IMG/VR virus record: IMGVR_UViG_3300035698_005399
Location: 19,495-83,494 of that record
Strand: one strand, 5' to 3'
DNA from: a virus
Length of the DNA: 64,000 nt
The notes beneath the pieces are model-generated. The model did not search any database and was not told the origin of the DNA. It saw nothing but the letters and a program-made list of their open reading frames with translations. The translations under genes and the position numbers were made by a program. This document shows positions 18,059 to 31,300 of this stretch, one piece after another. How positions within the stretch are numbered: position 1 is the stretch's first letter; the number at the start of each line of letters is the position of its first letter.

Positions 18059-20312
18059 GAAATATAACAAAATGACCTTTGCTGATGTTAGCAAGGTAAT
18101 GGCTCGTAAGTATAAGGGTCAAGACTTTGATCCTATTGCACAAAGGACATTAGACATGCAGATGCAAGAACTAATGGCTTTAAATGAAGCTGCTAAGCCA
18201 CCAGAACCACAAGGTATGCAATTTGCTAACGGTGGTTCTGTAGATGATACACAAGATAATAAGAAAAGTAAAGCTGAGCTTAAAAGAGAAGAAAGAAGCA
18301 GATTTTCTGCAAATAACCAAGCAATATTTAGTGAAGAATTAGATAATGCTGGAATATTTGGTCTTAAACGAGCACAGATACTAGCACAAACAGCATTAGA
18401 ATCTGGAAATTTTGGGGAAACATATGGTAATCTATCAGAATATGGGGGAAATACTGAAGCTGCTGCCAGAAAATATTTTAAAAGATATGATGGCAAAAAT
18501 GGAAATACAGAACCAGGTGATGGTTATCGCTATAGAGGTAGAGGTAATATAATGACTACTGGAAGAAAGGGGTACAGGGAAGCTGGTGAAAGATTAGGAT
18601 TAGATTTAGAAAACAATCCTGATCTATTATTAGACCCCCGTAATGCTGCTTTAGCCGCCATAGATTATTGGGAGACCAATGTTGATGCTAGAATGAAAGG
18701 AAACTATTCAGATACAGCAACAGCCACTAGGGCTATTAGAGGAGATACAGGAGATACATTTCCCGAAGAAGCTCATTTTGAAAAAAGAGAAGCTTATTTT
18801 GCTAAACTTTCAAAATCAAATTCTGATAAAGCGGTTATAGTAAAACCAGAACCAGGGGGATATAAATGGAATCCTCAACGTAAATATACAACACCTCAAG
18901 CAGAACAAGCAAAACCACCAATGATAATGAAATATGGAGGATATCACAGAAATGTAAATAGAAGAAGTCTATCAACTGGTGGAAATTTATCAAAGATGAG
19001 CCCGTTGTTTAATAAGCCTTGGTTAGATGGTATGGGACGTGGTGCTGTTAACAGTGTATTAGGGGAAGCAGATAATCAAATGCAAGCGACAATTAATAGT
19101 AGTCCTTATAGTAGAAATATTAGAGCTGCAAATCTAACAAATTCATTAGCTCCAGATGTTAGTAATATGAATTTTCAAGAATCACTTGAAACTGTAGCAA
19201 TGGCAAATATGAATTTTCCAAGATTGCAAAATTTTATTGGAACAGGAGGAATAAGTAACACAGTAGCACAACCTAGTCCAGGTAATATTAATAATCAAGG
19301 ACAAACGAGTCAAGCACAACAAGTTGCTATGAGGAATACACAAATACCTGGAGGGACTAATGGTCTTGGGAGCAATACATGGTATCCTCAACCAAATCAA
19401 AGAAGTGCACAAGCAGCACAACGTGTTCAAACAGGACCATTTCAAGATAATGCTCCAGCACCAATGCCAGCACCATCACAAGGTCCAGTTGTACAATTTC
19501 CACAACAATCTAATCTTTTAAACACACCTAATTATAATGCCTCATTGACTCCAGATTATAGCAATCCTCCTCCACAAGAAGCAGATCTAGCTGATCCCAC
19601 AACTCCACAACAACGTCAAGGATTGTTTGGTGATATTACTACCGGAGATAAAATGCAATTGGCAAGTAGTATTCCTAGTGCAGCATATAATTTAATGCAG
19701 TCCTTTAAACCAGCAGAACAATATTCTCCTACTGTAAATGAACAAGCTGGTAAAGCCATGTCTCAATTAGACAACCTTAGTATTGATATGCAACCATTAA
19801 TTAATCAAAATAATCTAGCATTTAATACTGCTAGAAGACAACTTGGTAATCAAATGGGCGGTGGAGCATTAGCAGCTAATTTAGCTAATTTGACTTCCAA
19901 TACTAATCAGAATATGAATCAGGCTCAATTGTCTGGTCAACAACTAAATAATCAGTATAAGACTCAAGCCGCATCTACACGCATGAACTTGGGTGAAGCT
20001 GATAGAGCAGCAGCAGAACAGTCTAGAGGACTTAACATTGCAGCTAAGGCTACTAAGCAGAACTTTGCAGCAACAGCAGCAGGTCAACTTGGAGAAGGAT
20101 TGAATCAATCTGGACAAGCTCTTAACTCAGGCAAGTTTAATAAACTAGTAACAGGCTTGGCTAAATCTGCCAACTTCTACTTTAATTCAAATACTAATAC
20201 AATTGATATAGCATCATATAAAACAGATCACCCAGATGAATACGCTGCTGTTCTAGCACAATTTGGTGGTGATGAAAAGAAAGTAATAGCATACTTCCAA
20301 AAGAAAGGATAA
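18048..20312 (+). CDS. Virion cargo protein with GH19-type lysozyme domain
   Basis: A 754-residue protein. The N-terminal 65 residues (TFADVSKVMARKYKGQDFDPIAQRT, then QFANGGS) are typical of cargo proteins. Residues about 95-230 form a GH19 chitinase/endolysin-like domain: AQTALESGNF with candidate catalytic Glu118, NLSEYGG with Glu131, GDGYRYRGRG (158-166), then TGRKGYREAGERLGLDL and NPDLLLDP. GH19 domains in phages cleave the peptidoglycan sugar backbone. The remaining 500 residues are Gln/Asn/Pro-rich, low complexity and probably extended. The domain lies inside a cargo-type gene rather than beside the holins, so local wall opening during DNA entry is the likeliest role. The start overlaps the previous stop, and the stop is one base before the next gene. 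Confidence 0.75.
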   Translation: MLNKKYNKMTFADVSKVMARKYKGQDFDPIAQRTLDMQMQELMALNEAAKPPEPQGMQFANGGSVDDTQDNKKSKAELKREERSRFSANNQAIFSEELDNAGIFGLKRAQILAQTALESGNFGETYGNLSEYGGNTEAAARKYFKRYDGKNGNTEPGDGYRYRGRGNIMTTGRKGYREAGERLGLDLENNPDLLLDPRNAALAAIDYWETNVDARMKGNYSDTATATRAIRGDTGDTFPEEAHFEKREAYFAKLSKSNSDKAVIVKPEPGGYKWNPQRKYTTPQAEQAKPPMIMKYGGYHRNVNRRSLSTGGNLSKMSPLFNKPWLDGMGRGAVNSVLGEADNQMQATINSSPYSRNIRAANLTNSLAPDVSNMNFQESLETVAMANMNFPRLQNFIGTGGISNTVAQPSPGNINNQGQTSQAQQVAMRNTQIPGGTNGLGSNTWYPQPNQRSAQAAQRVQTGPFQDNAPAPMPAPSQGPVVQFPQQSNLLNTPNYNASLTPDYSNPPPQEADLADPTTPQQRQGLFGDITTGDKMQLASSIPSAAYNLMQSFKPAEQYSPTVNEQAGKAMSQLDNLSIDMQPLINQNNLAFNTARRQLGNQMGGGALAANLANLTSNTNQNMNQAQLSGQQLNNQYKTQAASTRMNLGEADRAAAEQSRGLNIAAKATKQNFAATAAGQLGEGLNQSGQALNSGKFNKLVTGLAKSANFYFNSNTNTIDIASYKTDHPDEYAAVLAQFGGDEKKVIAYFQKKG

Positions 20313-20313
20313 T

Positions 20314-22308
20314 ATGATCTCACCAGGAATGCAACCCGCACAAGGGCCAAGTCAACATAAATTCTATGAATTACCAGCTAATGAAATATTTAAGCTGGTT
20401 AATCAAAGACAATCAACTTATGACGTACAAGCAGAAAAACTTGGTGCCATGAGTGATATGATGAGTGCGTTAGACATTCATGAAAATTATCATCCAGAAT
20501 ATGGTAAGCAGGTAGAGGCTATTACTAGTGAAATTGATAGATTAACTAATGGTCAACATGACCTAACACAACCAGATGGGATTCGTTCACTAAACATGCT
20601 TAAGCGCCGTGTAGGTAGACAGTTTGGTCCAGATGGTGACTTTGGCATTATGGCGCAAGCAACTAGTCAATATAGAAAACAAGCTGCTCAATATGATGAA
20701 ACTTATAAAGATAATCAGAGATGGGCCGCTGCTTATAAAGAAGGATTATCACCCGCAGGATTAGAAAAAGATCCCATTACAGGACTTAGAAATCTTACAC
20801 CCTCACAGTCTTTATTTGCTGCCGAACCCGTAACACAAGAAGCCATAAATAAAGCTAGTATACAAGCCATCAGCGCGGTTGCTTCTAGTACTATTGGTCA
20901 AGAACTTGGAATTGTGGATGTTGAAGGTTTAGTTAAAGTCCTTAAATCAAGTTCAACCGAAGCCGTTCAAAAAAAGGAATTAATGAGGATATTGGATACA
21001 TATCTAGATGGTAATGGTGAATTGACTAAAAGTAGAATGATTGAAAATTTGATTGATATGAAGGGAAATCCTATATTTGATCAAATGTCTGAACAAGAAA
21101 GATTAGAAGATGCTGAAGAAATGGCTAGAGAAGATGTGCTATCTATAATTACAGGCATAGCAGATCCCGCAGCATGGGAGAAAATTAATAATTCAATCAG
21201 TGTGCTTAGTGGAGATGACAAAGACGACGGGAATAATATAAATGATCCTAGTGCAAAATATGAACCGGCTAAACCTGGAAATAAGGATGATGAACTAACT
21301 GGAAAAAAAGGACAAGAAGCACTAGGTCTTGTTAATTGGGACGGAAAAAATAATTCTATTCCTCCTGATTTTATGGAATATCACGATAAGGTTGAAGAAC
21401 GTATTCTAAATGGTGGTGGCCATAATACAGTAGAAATAAGAATGCAACAAACATATGATAGATATGAGCGTGAAGGTAATGAAAAAGGTGCCGCTAAAAT
21501 GTTAGAGAATATAAAATCACATGCTCAAGAAAGATATGATAAAGAATATGGTGGTAATAGAAAAAAATATGAAGAAATCACAACTAGATTAAATGACAAC
21601 GGGATTACATTTGCTACACCTGAAGAAGAAATTGCATTTGTACAAGAAGCTTATACAAATGTGTCTAGACAACTAAGTGCTCCTGTATTCATACCTAGAA
21701 ATCAATTAAAAGATAGTTGGTCAGGATTAAAAACTTCACTTGAAGAGGTTATGACTGTTAATCTTGATATGATGGTTACTCCTCACGATAGTTATTCTAA
21801 TGAACCACAAAAAATACATAAGTTTATTGCTGGGCCAGAAGGATTAGGACATGGGGTAGAACCATACGAAGCAAAAAGATTTACAAATCCACAAATTACT
21901 GGTATTCGAGATGATGGAAAGATAATAATGAAAGTTACTGTAAAGCACGGTAAAGTTCAAGAAGACGTATCATTTGCAACGAAAAGTAATATGGAAGCAT
22001 TTACCGAATCCACACGATTAAATAGTCAAGTATATGACATTCTTAATGATGAAGATAACAAATTAGCATTGAGCATGGGGGAGGCAATTGATCTGTATAC
22101 TCCCGCAACATATATGGTTACTGATACTGAATCAGGTGAACAAATTATGTTAGAAGAACCAAAAGTACAATTGGTATTAATTAATCCAGAAACACATGAG
22201 TTGTTTAGTGAGCCCCATGTCATAATGGATGGTGAATATGATATGCCATTATCAAGCTATAGAAGGCAAAACGAACAATACTTGATGGAAGTATTATCAC
22301 AATATTAA
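20314..22308 (+). CDS. Internal virion (cargo) protein, unknown fold
   Basis: A 664-residue protein between the lysozyme-bearing cargo gene and the giant polymerase. Residues 1-290 are predominantly helical and charged (for example MSDMMSALDIHENYHPEYGKQ). A low-complexity Asp/Asn/Lys linker follows near 300-330, then another helical segment to about 430 and a beta-rich C-terminal domain (about 470-660). No enzymatic motif is recognisable. In crAss-like phages two or three large proteins encoded just before the polymerase are packaged with it, so I infer the same here. The next gene starts 4 bases after its stop. Confidence 0.55.
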   Translation: MISPGMQPAQGPSQHKFYELPANEIFKLVNQRQSTYDVQAEKLGAMSDMMSALDIHENYHPEYGKQVEAITSEIDRLTNGQHDLTQPDGIRSLNMLKRRVGRQFGPDGDFGIMAQATSQYRKQAAQYDETYKDNQRWAAAYKEGLSPAGLEKDPITGLRNLTPSQSLFAAEPVTQEAINKASIQAISAVASSTIGQELGIVDVEGLVKVLKSSSTEAVQKKELMRILDTYLDGNGELTKSRMIENLIDMKGNPIFDQMSEQERLEDAEEMAREDVLSIITGIADPAAWEKINNSISVLSGDDKDDGNNINDPSAKYEPAKPGNKDDELTGKKGQEALGLVNWDGKNNSIPPDFMEYHDKVEERILNGGGHNTVEIRMQQTYDRYEREGNEKGAAKMLENIKSHAQERYDKEYGGNRKKYEEITTRLNDNGITFATPEEEIAFVQEAYTNVSRQLSAPVFIPRNQLKDSWSGLKTSLEEVMTVNLDMMVTPHDSYSNEPQKIHKFIAGPEGLGHGVEPYEAKRFTNPQITGIRDDGKIIMKVTVKHGKVQEDVSFATKSNMEAFTESTRLNSQVYDILNDEDNKLALSMGEAIDLYTPATYMVTDTESGEQIMLEEPKVQLVLINPETHELFSEPHVIMDGEYDMPLSSYRRQNEQYLMEVLSQY

Positions 22309-22312
22309 AATT

Positions 22313-25300
22313 ATGAGATCAGTTAATGCTGGTGGTTCTAAAGAGCCAATTAAAACAGGAGAAGTAGTTAATTCAGGTAATACTGATAATTCAATTGAAT
22401 TTAAAAAATTAAGATCTGTAAACCCCTCATCGGGTACAAGTTTTTATGCTCCTGATCCAAAAGGGCAACATCAAGGATTAAATCTAGAAGATACTTATAA
22501 TCAAGAATTAGTAAATAAGGTTATTGCAAATAATCAATCAGGTTATGATAAAGCATTTAATGCTATTGTTGGTGGTATTGCATCTGGTGGTTTAACTGCT
22601 GTTGAAGACTTGAGTTATATGGCTCAATCTGCCGCAGACCTTCTCAGTAAAGGTAAATTGATTGATGAGTGGGAAAGAAATGCTGTTGCTGAAGCAATGC
22701 AAAAAGCTAAAGAAAACTTATCAGAAGCGTTACCTATTTATGGTAATCCTATGGGATTTTGGAATTCTACTAAATCAGTACTTGATTCAGCTATTGGATT
22801 TGCATTACCCGGCGCTTTGGCTATTAAAGGTGTGTCTGCTATTCAGAAACTACCAAGAGCCTTACAGCTCGCAACACGTTCTAAGAGAGCACATGCTTAT
22901 TTAGAAATGATGCGAGCTAGTGGTGGAGTAGAAAGAATTACTAATGCTCTTGCCGCAGGTACTTTACAGAACCATGCTGAAGGTGTTATGATGGGAATGG
23001 AGGTATATGAAAATACTTTAAATAATCAATTAGAAGCAAATCCTAATGCTACAAAAGAACAAACAGATAGATATGAATTAGCAGCTAATGATGCTGCTGA
23101 TAGATTTTTAGTGGCTAACAGAGCAATGATTTTAAGTGACGCGTTTAGTTTACATGGTATTTATCAAGGTAAACAAATGGTGCGTAATTTAATGAATGCT
23201 CCAGGTTGGCAAAATAGATTTCGTCAATTTGGTACAAGCTTAGTTAAACCTAATGCTGACAACCTAATTTTACAAAATGCTAAAGAAGGCGTTGAAGAAA
23301 TCTATCAAGGTGTACAACAAAAGGAACAAGAATATCAAGCTTTAAAGAGTGCTAATTTAGATATTAGTACATATGAAGCAGAAACGTTTGATAGAATTTG
23401 GGGCTTTATTACAGAACCCACTACATTATATGAAGGACTATTAGGATTTGTTGGCGGTGGCGCACAGAGAATTATAACAGAGGCCGCAGCAGGCAAATTC
23501 TCTTCATCATCTAGAGCACAAAAGGCTCAAGCATATGAACAACAACAAGCAGTAATTCAAGCATCACAAGAATATCTAGATGGTTCATTGCGTGATGTTA
23601 GAAAAGTTGTAAATTTTGTAGAGCAAGCATCAGGAACAGAGTCTAGTGTACTAGGCGAAACAGTAATGGATAAAAAATTCATTGAAATTGCTGTAATGAA
23701 CTTTGAAGCAGGTACCACGGAATCATTAGAAAGACAATTAGATGCTATTATTGAGAATGAAGAAGGTACTTATGAAAAAGAAGCTATTAGTGATGCTAGA
23801 CGACATAAAGAATTATTAGGCAAATTAGAAACTCAATATATTAAATTTGCTAAGTATGAAAATCAATTAACTTTATTTGATAATAGACAAGCATACGATC
23901 TAACTAATAGATATGCTGATGATGTTAACAAGAGAAAGCAAATAGCATTTACAACATTACAAAAAGAAGCTGCCTTATTAGTTGAAGGACAAACTATTGC
24001 TCAAGATGAAAATGGTGTTATTAAAAATGCTCCATTCATACTTGATCCTACTTCAGATACTTTAATAGGTGTTGATGATGCAGCTAAAGAAAAATATGAA
24101 AAGGCTCTAAATCAATTAAAAGATACAGAAGCTTACAAAGAGTGGAAGGCTTTAAGTAATCAACATGATAAATTACTTGGTAAAAGAAAACTATTAAATG
24201 ATGCATATAAAAGAGATATTGATCCAACCAGACAAGTAGATTTATACAGAGTTAGAAAAGAAAAGGAAGAAAAAATTGTTAAAAGGGCTGCAGAAATTGT
24301 TCAAGAAGAAATTGATGCTGCACAAGAAGCAGCAGTAAATGAAAGTATAGAGAAGAAAAAAGCAGATGCTCCAACAAAAGCAAAAGCTAAGCCTACAGAA
24401 ACCACTGAAGAAAAAACTACTCCTCTTAGTGAACAAGAAGAAGCTGAACAATCATTTCTACCAGTACCTCTTGCTACTAATGAAGATGGTACTACACAAG
24501 AAGGACAAGATGAATCTACTACTGAATCATCATTAGAGGCCATGTCTAAAGAATTGACATCTACTGGTCTTATGACTGCTCCTGAACTTGATAGAGTTGA
24601 TGAGGCTAGAAAGATATTAGCTAAAATTAAAGCTGATATTGCAGAAGGTATTAAGAATGGTTTAACTGTAGAACAAATTGTAGCTCAGGTATTGTCTAAA
24701 GGATATAATTTTAGTTCAGATCAAATTGATAGTTTATATGATTATATTGAATCGCGTATTGAAAGATATAATAGATTAGGCGCACGAGATTCTTTAGATC
24801 CAATTGGTGATCTTAGAGAATTACATGAGGCTGAAGCATTAGCTGAAACAGAAGAAGAAAAAGGCGAAGTTGAAATTGCAATTGCAGAAATAAACAAGCC
24901 TTCGGTATTTGCACCAGTTGATGCTCAACAATTATTTGATCATTACATAGAAACTATTAAAGGAGCAATTACTCCTTGGAGTACAATAGAAGATATTATT
25001 GAAGCTCTTAAAGCTTCTGATGCTGATTTTGCTGATAGATATGAAAGAACTGATAAAGAAACTTTTCATGCTAAAATTGATAACTTAGTTACTGAATTTC
25101 TTAATGATGCGTTTGAAGAAGAAGTTGACCAAAATCAAAGACGTTTAGAAGACGATAGACAGAAAGATGAAGTTACTCAAGAAAAAGAAGATGCTGTTGA
25201 AAAAATTGATGAAAAAACCAAAGAAAGTACTGTTCTTAATTTGGAAGGTGCTGTTATTGGATTAACATATAGAGCTAGTATTTCGAGTAGTGGTGATGTT

Positions 25301-28300
25301 AATGCTGAAACAATTGAAGACTTAGAGGCATTTATTTTTGATAACCCTTGGTATAATAGTCTTATTCTTGACAGAGAGCATATTAAGGTTGGTTCAAAGC
25401 TTACATTAAGAGTAATAGACCATCGTAGAGATGGTAAAAAATGGACACATAAAGTAAAAGGCGTTGATGTAAACCAAGATGTATTTAAGGAAGAAGTTCC
25501 TATTGAAGAATATATGGACAAAGTATACATTGGTGCTTTTGATAGCAATGATGAAATGATTGGTTTAGTATATGCTCCATTCCAAGTATCAAATTTTAAA
25601 GGCAAGCAAGCTAATAGAAAAATTAGACAGGCTGTTGTTGAAAATGGTGATGTTGAAATGGAAGTAGATACTATTACGGCTGGTGCGATAGCTCGTATGG
25701 GCAAAAGGGCTGCTTTCGCAACTAATATGCCAGATAGTCCTATTTTATTAAATGATGGTACTATATTTACAGGCGATCACCCTCCTAAAGGATTTCCATT
25801 ATTATTTAAAGGAGAAGATATTAAGTCATATAGAGGTACTACATTTACTTATATTCAAACAGTGGATGGGCCAATTCCAATTCCTTTAAACGTAAATAAA
25901 GCTAGAAATATAGATGGCGTTATAGACATCTTGATTAAAGCTACAGAAAGCTTTTTCACACAAGATACTAAATCAGCAACAGAATTTAGAGACACCATTA
26001 AAGAAAAAACCAATATTGATATATTTAGTGAAGCAGGATTAAGAGCTTTCTTTAACAGATATGTATATGCTGCTGATGGCGGTATTATGAGCGATATGGC
26101 AAAAAGAAAATCTACATATGGTGGAGTTTCTATTTGGAATAGAGAAGGAGTATCTATTGTTGAATATGGTTTAGGTGGTGAAAAGAAAACAAATAGTTTC
26201 AGTGCTGCAAGAATGGAATCTAATCCAGAAAACTTGGGTGTGGCTATGAAATCTTTAAGAAATGCATTAGCTCATACTTTCCTTAAAGTAAATAAAGCTA
26301 ATCTGGATGGGTTAGATAGCAAATATACTGTATTAACTCTTGACAAAAATGGTAGCATTCATGATATAAATGAAGGAAAAACATATAGAGAATTTCTTGC
26401 AGAAAAAGTATTTGCAACAAATGTTGCTACACCTAAGCTAAGCAATGGTAAGAGAGCACACACCATTAGTGATGTGATTACATTGAAACCTGTAGGAGAG
26501 CAGCTTAAAAGAGCTGTAGAGAATCCTACTGTAGAAGTAAATGAAAAAGAAGAAGAAGCTATAGAAAATACTGCTGAAACTAGAGCAAAAGCAATCTTGG
26601 CCAAAAGGAAAGCTAAAAAAGCTAATACTGACTTAGATGATTATCTACCAGATTTTGATTCTGATAAATCTGATACTAAATCATCACCAGACATTATAAC
26701 TATAGATAATGACGATTTATTAATTGAACATCTTACTTCTACGGAACAGATTCAAATTATAGATTATCTTGCTTCTGAAATTGCTAATCTGGCATTACAA
26801 AGTGATAATCTTAAAGCACAAGATGCTGATATAAGTGAAGTATTTAGAGGTTTTGAAAAAAAGCTTAGAGATTCTGTTGAGACACAAGAATGGTTGGCTG
26901 GAATAGATGACACATTTAATTTAGAAGCAGCTAAAGCCAAAGTTAAATCTCTTATTGCTAGAATTGATTTTCTTGAAAAATTAGTTAAAAATAGATTATC
27001 TGTTATTGGTGTTGTTAATGAAAATAACACAGAAGTTGCCGATACTTTAATAGAACGTAATACTTATAGTGAAGGATTTAGTCTTACATTAAATCCTAAA
27101 GATACTGCGGGTGCTAAGCTTAAGTATTGGTTGATGCGAATCAAGATGGAAGCCAATGGAGAGACTGTTCAATCAGATTTTACAGAAACCACAGGTGTAG
27201 AATTTGATAGATATATCCCATATGATCATGCTTTTGAAGTATTGAGTGAAATTACTGCAGGACATCCTGCTGATTGGGATACTATGTTAGAAGTCATTAG
27301 AATAAATCAAGGTAATCTTGTTTGGTTACCAGGTTTATATAATGAGATAAAAGATGTAAAAGACGAACAATTACAGAATCAGTTTATTACTGCTATGACC
27401 AAGCGTAATACAAACATGAAGAAAGCAGCATTTCGTCGTAATGCAGAAAATGAATTCTTCTTTTCTGTTATAGATGAAAACTCTAACTCTGTCACACAAG
27501 CTACTTTGGAAAAATGGCAAATTAACTTCTTGAATAATGAAAAAATGTTCATTCATAAAGAAGGCAAAAAGACATTAGATAAAGATCGTTTAAAAGAATT
27601 AGAAAGAATTCATGATGCATTAACTCTTCGTTTGATTAAAAGTGAAAATGTGCCACTAGCAGAAATCAATGAGTTGTTAGGAGAATTTGGTATCTCTATA
27701 TCTAAAAAGATTTATGATAAGCTTGCTTCTAAAAATAAAGATGGTCATTTAACTCTTTTTAGAAATGGTGAAAAATACACTTATAATATAGCTCAAGTTT
27801 TTCAAGGATTTGGTCCATTTAGTAAAAAAATATTAATTGCCCCATTAGCAAAAGATGATAGTATTACTGACGAGTTTAACTTGTTTAGTGATAACAGTTT
27901 ATTTTCAATGGCTAGATATGTTGGTCAACATGATCCAACACTTTCTTCTAACAGTTTTAGAGTAGGTGATAAAAGTATTTATGCATATCGCCTAAACAAC
28001 TTGATTACTGAAAGAATAGAAGAATTAAAAGACCCGCGTAAAGCTTTGCCATTAATGAAAATGGCTTACAACAAACACGCCGGTATTTTAGAACACATGT
28101 ATAAAAAAGAAAAAGGTGAATTTGTCTTTGATGAAAACGGATTACCCATTATCAAAGATGAATCATTTGTTGACTTGTTTCAAATATCAGACTTATCACT
28201 AGAAGCATTAAAAGACCTAACCTCTTCATTAGAAGGTGCTGGTCTTATAGATCTAGATGAAGGTAGTCATGAATTTGCTAAAGTTATTTTATACCAAGCT

Positions 28301-31300
28301 AAACAAAGAAGACTCAAGCACTCTCAAAAAAGAGTTGGTACTATGTTATTTCCAACTTTTTCTGATAAGACTGGAGCAGACATGGTGCAAACTTATCTTG
28401 AAGATGTAGTTTTAAATGATGATGGTACTTTATCAGATCAAACTGCAGAACTAATCTATCAAAGAGTAGTTAGACCTGAAGTAAATAGAATTAAAGCAAA
28501 TGCGAATCGTAAAGAAAAATATAACATCAAGTCATATAATGCTGGTGCCGCGTTATTCTATGCGTTTCCAGAACTAAATGATAGAGAAGCATTCCCAGAA
28601 CTATATGATAAGGGTATACTTAAGCCTATGGATATAGTTTCAAAGGCCGCTATTAGAAGTGCTATTAAAGCGCACTATCAAAAACTAATTGATAATAAAG
28701 TAGCGGACTGGAAGAAGCATGGGTTAGATGATAAAATGGATAAAAACTATAAGAAATTATTAAGAGAATCTATTGCCCAAAAAAATATCACTCCAGAACA
28801 TATGCTTAGGGCTGCTGCCGCTGATTTTGAAGTAAACTATACATTGAACACAGCAGATATGTTCAAATTGTTTCATGGTGATCCAGCATTATATTTTAAA
28901 ATTAGCGATAAGGATGTCAAAAACAAACAAAAAAACAAAAAGAATTTAAATGCTGCTGACTATATACAAATTGTAAAAGATACATTTACTAACGTTGGTA
29001 AACGTCTAGCTGCAGATATTGCACCGGGTCAAAACATTGCATATGATTTCAAATCAAGTTTCAGAATGGTATTGTTACCAGATCAGAAAAGGGAATCAAC
29101 GTCTTTACCTTATTACGCAAGACTTAAGATCAAAGGACTCAATGACTACAAAGAAATTGAAGGCGCAGATGCTCAAGAATTTACTACATTCGCTGAGCAC
29201 TTGGAGATACTTTTCAAAATGGGTAAGCTACCTACTGGAGTTTATAAAAATGCGTTAGAGAAATATACCACCTGGGTCAAAAAAGAAAAGGCTGGAATAC
29301 CTCTTACAAAAGATGATTATATTAGTAAGAAAGATTTAGGATTGGTGATGCAACCACTTAAACCAGTATATACTAATAACATCGCAACCGATGGTGTTTA
29401 TCGTAGAATTTATATCAAGTCTTCATCCATTCCATTACTTCCACAGTTAACCAACGGTTTAGAAATAGACAAGTTGCGTAAAGCTATGGAAAGAGATGGT
29501 ATTGATAGAGCTGCATTTGGTACTGCGTTTAAAGTAGGTGCTCCACTTAATCCTATTGAGGGCATGTGGAATCCCGATAGTACAATTAATGAAGATACAC
29601 TTAGCTTCAAAGATTCTCCTGCAGTATTAGTTCTTCCTAGAAAAGGATTTAGAATTCAACAAGAGATTCCTGATAAGGATGAACAGGTTAACCCTGGTTC
29701 ACAGGAAAGAAAGCTTCTATTCACTGACCTATTGCATATAGATGGAATGAAAGAGTTGAAAAATGAATTTAATTCCGCTTGGGATTCATTATTTGAATTG
29801 CGTAAAAAGGTATTGTATAACGAACTAAATGATGAAAATAATAAACTAGATTTCAATAAGCTTCAGACAATGTTAAAGGAAGAAGCTGTATCTCGCAACT
29901 GGCCTATCAATGATAGACTAGCATTAGAAGTAATGAATGATCAGTTCACACTGCCTCTATGGGCAATGCAGTCTAGAGGACGTATTGAAGCATTACTTAA
30001 TAGTATTATTGACAATAAAATTCGTAAGATTAAGTTTCCAGGCAAATCATTTGTACTTGCCACAGAAGAAGGTTTTAGACAACTACAGGGAACTGATTTA
30101 AAAAACAGTGGTATTAAGTTTAATAAATATTGGAAGGGCGAATTAACACATACTTCTGCTGACAAACAAACAACTGATGTAATTGTTCCTTGGAAATATA
30201 CTAATGATAAAGGTGAAAAAATACCCATCCCTTTAACTTCAGAAGGACTGGTTGATACTGATAAATTAGGTGATGAAGATTTAGGTAGAATGTTTGGATT
30301 CCGTATCCCAACACAAGGCTTGAATTCAATGGCTAACATTCGTGTAGTAGGGTATTTACCTGCTGAAATGGGTGATGTTATTATTGCATCTAGAGATTTT
30401 ACAAAGCAAATGGGTTCTGACTTTGATGTTGATAAATTATATTCATACAGAAAGCATTACTATACTGATAATCAAGGTAAGATAAGAACCATTACAGAAA
30501 AGACTATTGCTGCAGATCTCCCCAAACATATGCAAAACAAGCTTGTAGAAATGAAGTTGATTAATAAAATAATTGACATTCACTATCAAGTAATGGATAA
30601 TTCAGATGTGGAAATCCAAAAAAGAATTGCAGAACCACTATCTTTTCAAGAACTTAAAAAACAAGACGCTGAAGGTAATGAAATTGGTCTTGCTAAAAAA
30701 CATGATGATTTAAGAAATCAAAATACTGATAAGAGTTTCTTCTCACCAATGTCAAGTAATTATCAAAGAGGTAAATTGATTAATGGTACTGCTGGTAAAG
30801 CTGGTGTTGGCGCATTCTCGTTAGACTCTGTGTTTAATGCTATGATTCAAGGTAGAAATGTAACTGTTACTAATTTCCAAAAGACTATGTTTGGAATTAC
30901 AACTAATGGTGATTTAAGTAGTCCGTTTGTTCTATCAGATAATGGTAGAACTAAAGGAGAAGTTGTATCAGGATATCAGTCTGCTGCAGTTGATAATGAA
31001 AACGAACAGATTCTTGACAAGTTAAATATTAATAAACATACATTTGCTTTCATTCGTGCAATGAATCAATTAGGGTATGAAGAATCTCATGCGGCAGCTA
31101 TTTTAAATCAGCCAATTATTAGAAAACTGGTTGCGAGATTAGGTGCAGCAGAATCTCCTTTGTCTGATGATCAAGTAAATGATGATAGTGTATTACTAGA
31201 CGAACTTACAAAAGAATTTGAAGAAATCAAAATAAACCCAGATATAAACTTATCTGTTGAAGAATATGAAAAGGCTATCCCAGGTGATAAGAGTGTTCCA

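Noticed and set aside
25177-25704. 175-residue antisense frame inside the giant polymerase gene
   Set aside because: Ser/Leu/Ile-rich composition is what results from the reverse complement of this AT-rich gene; no domain and no neighbours on that strand.
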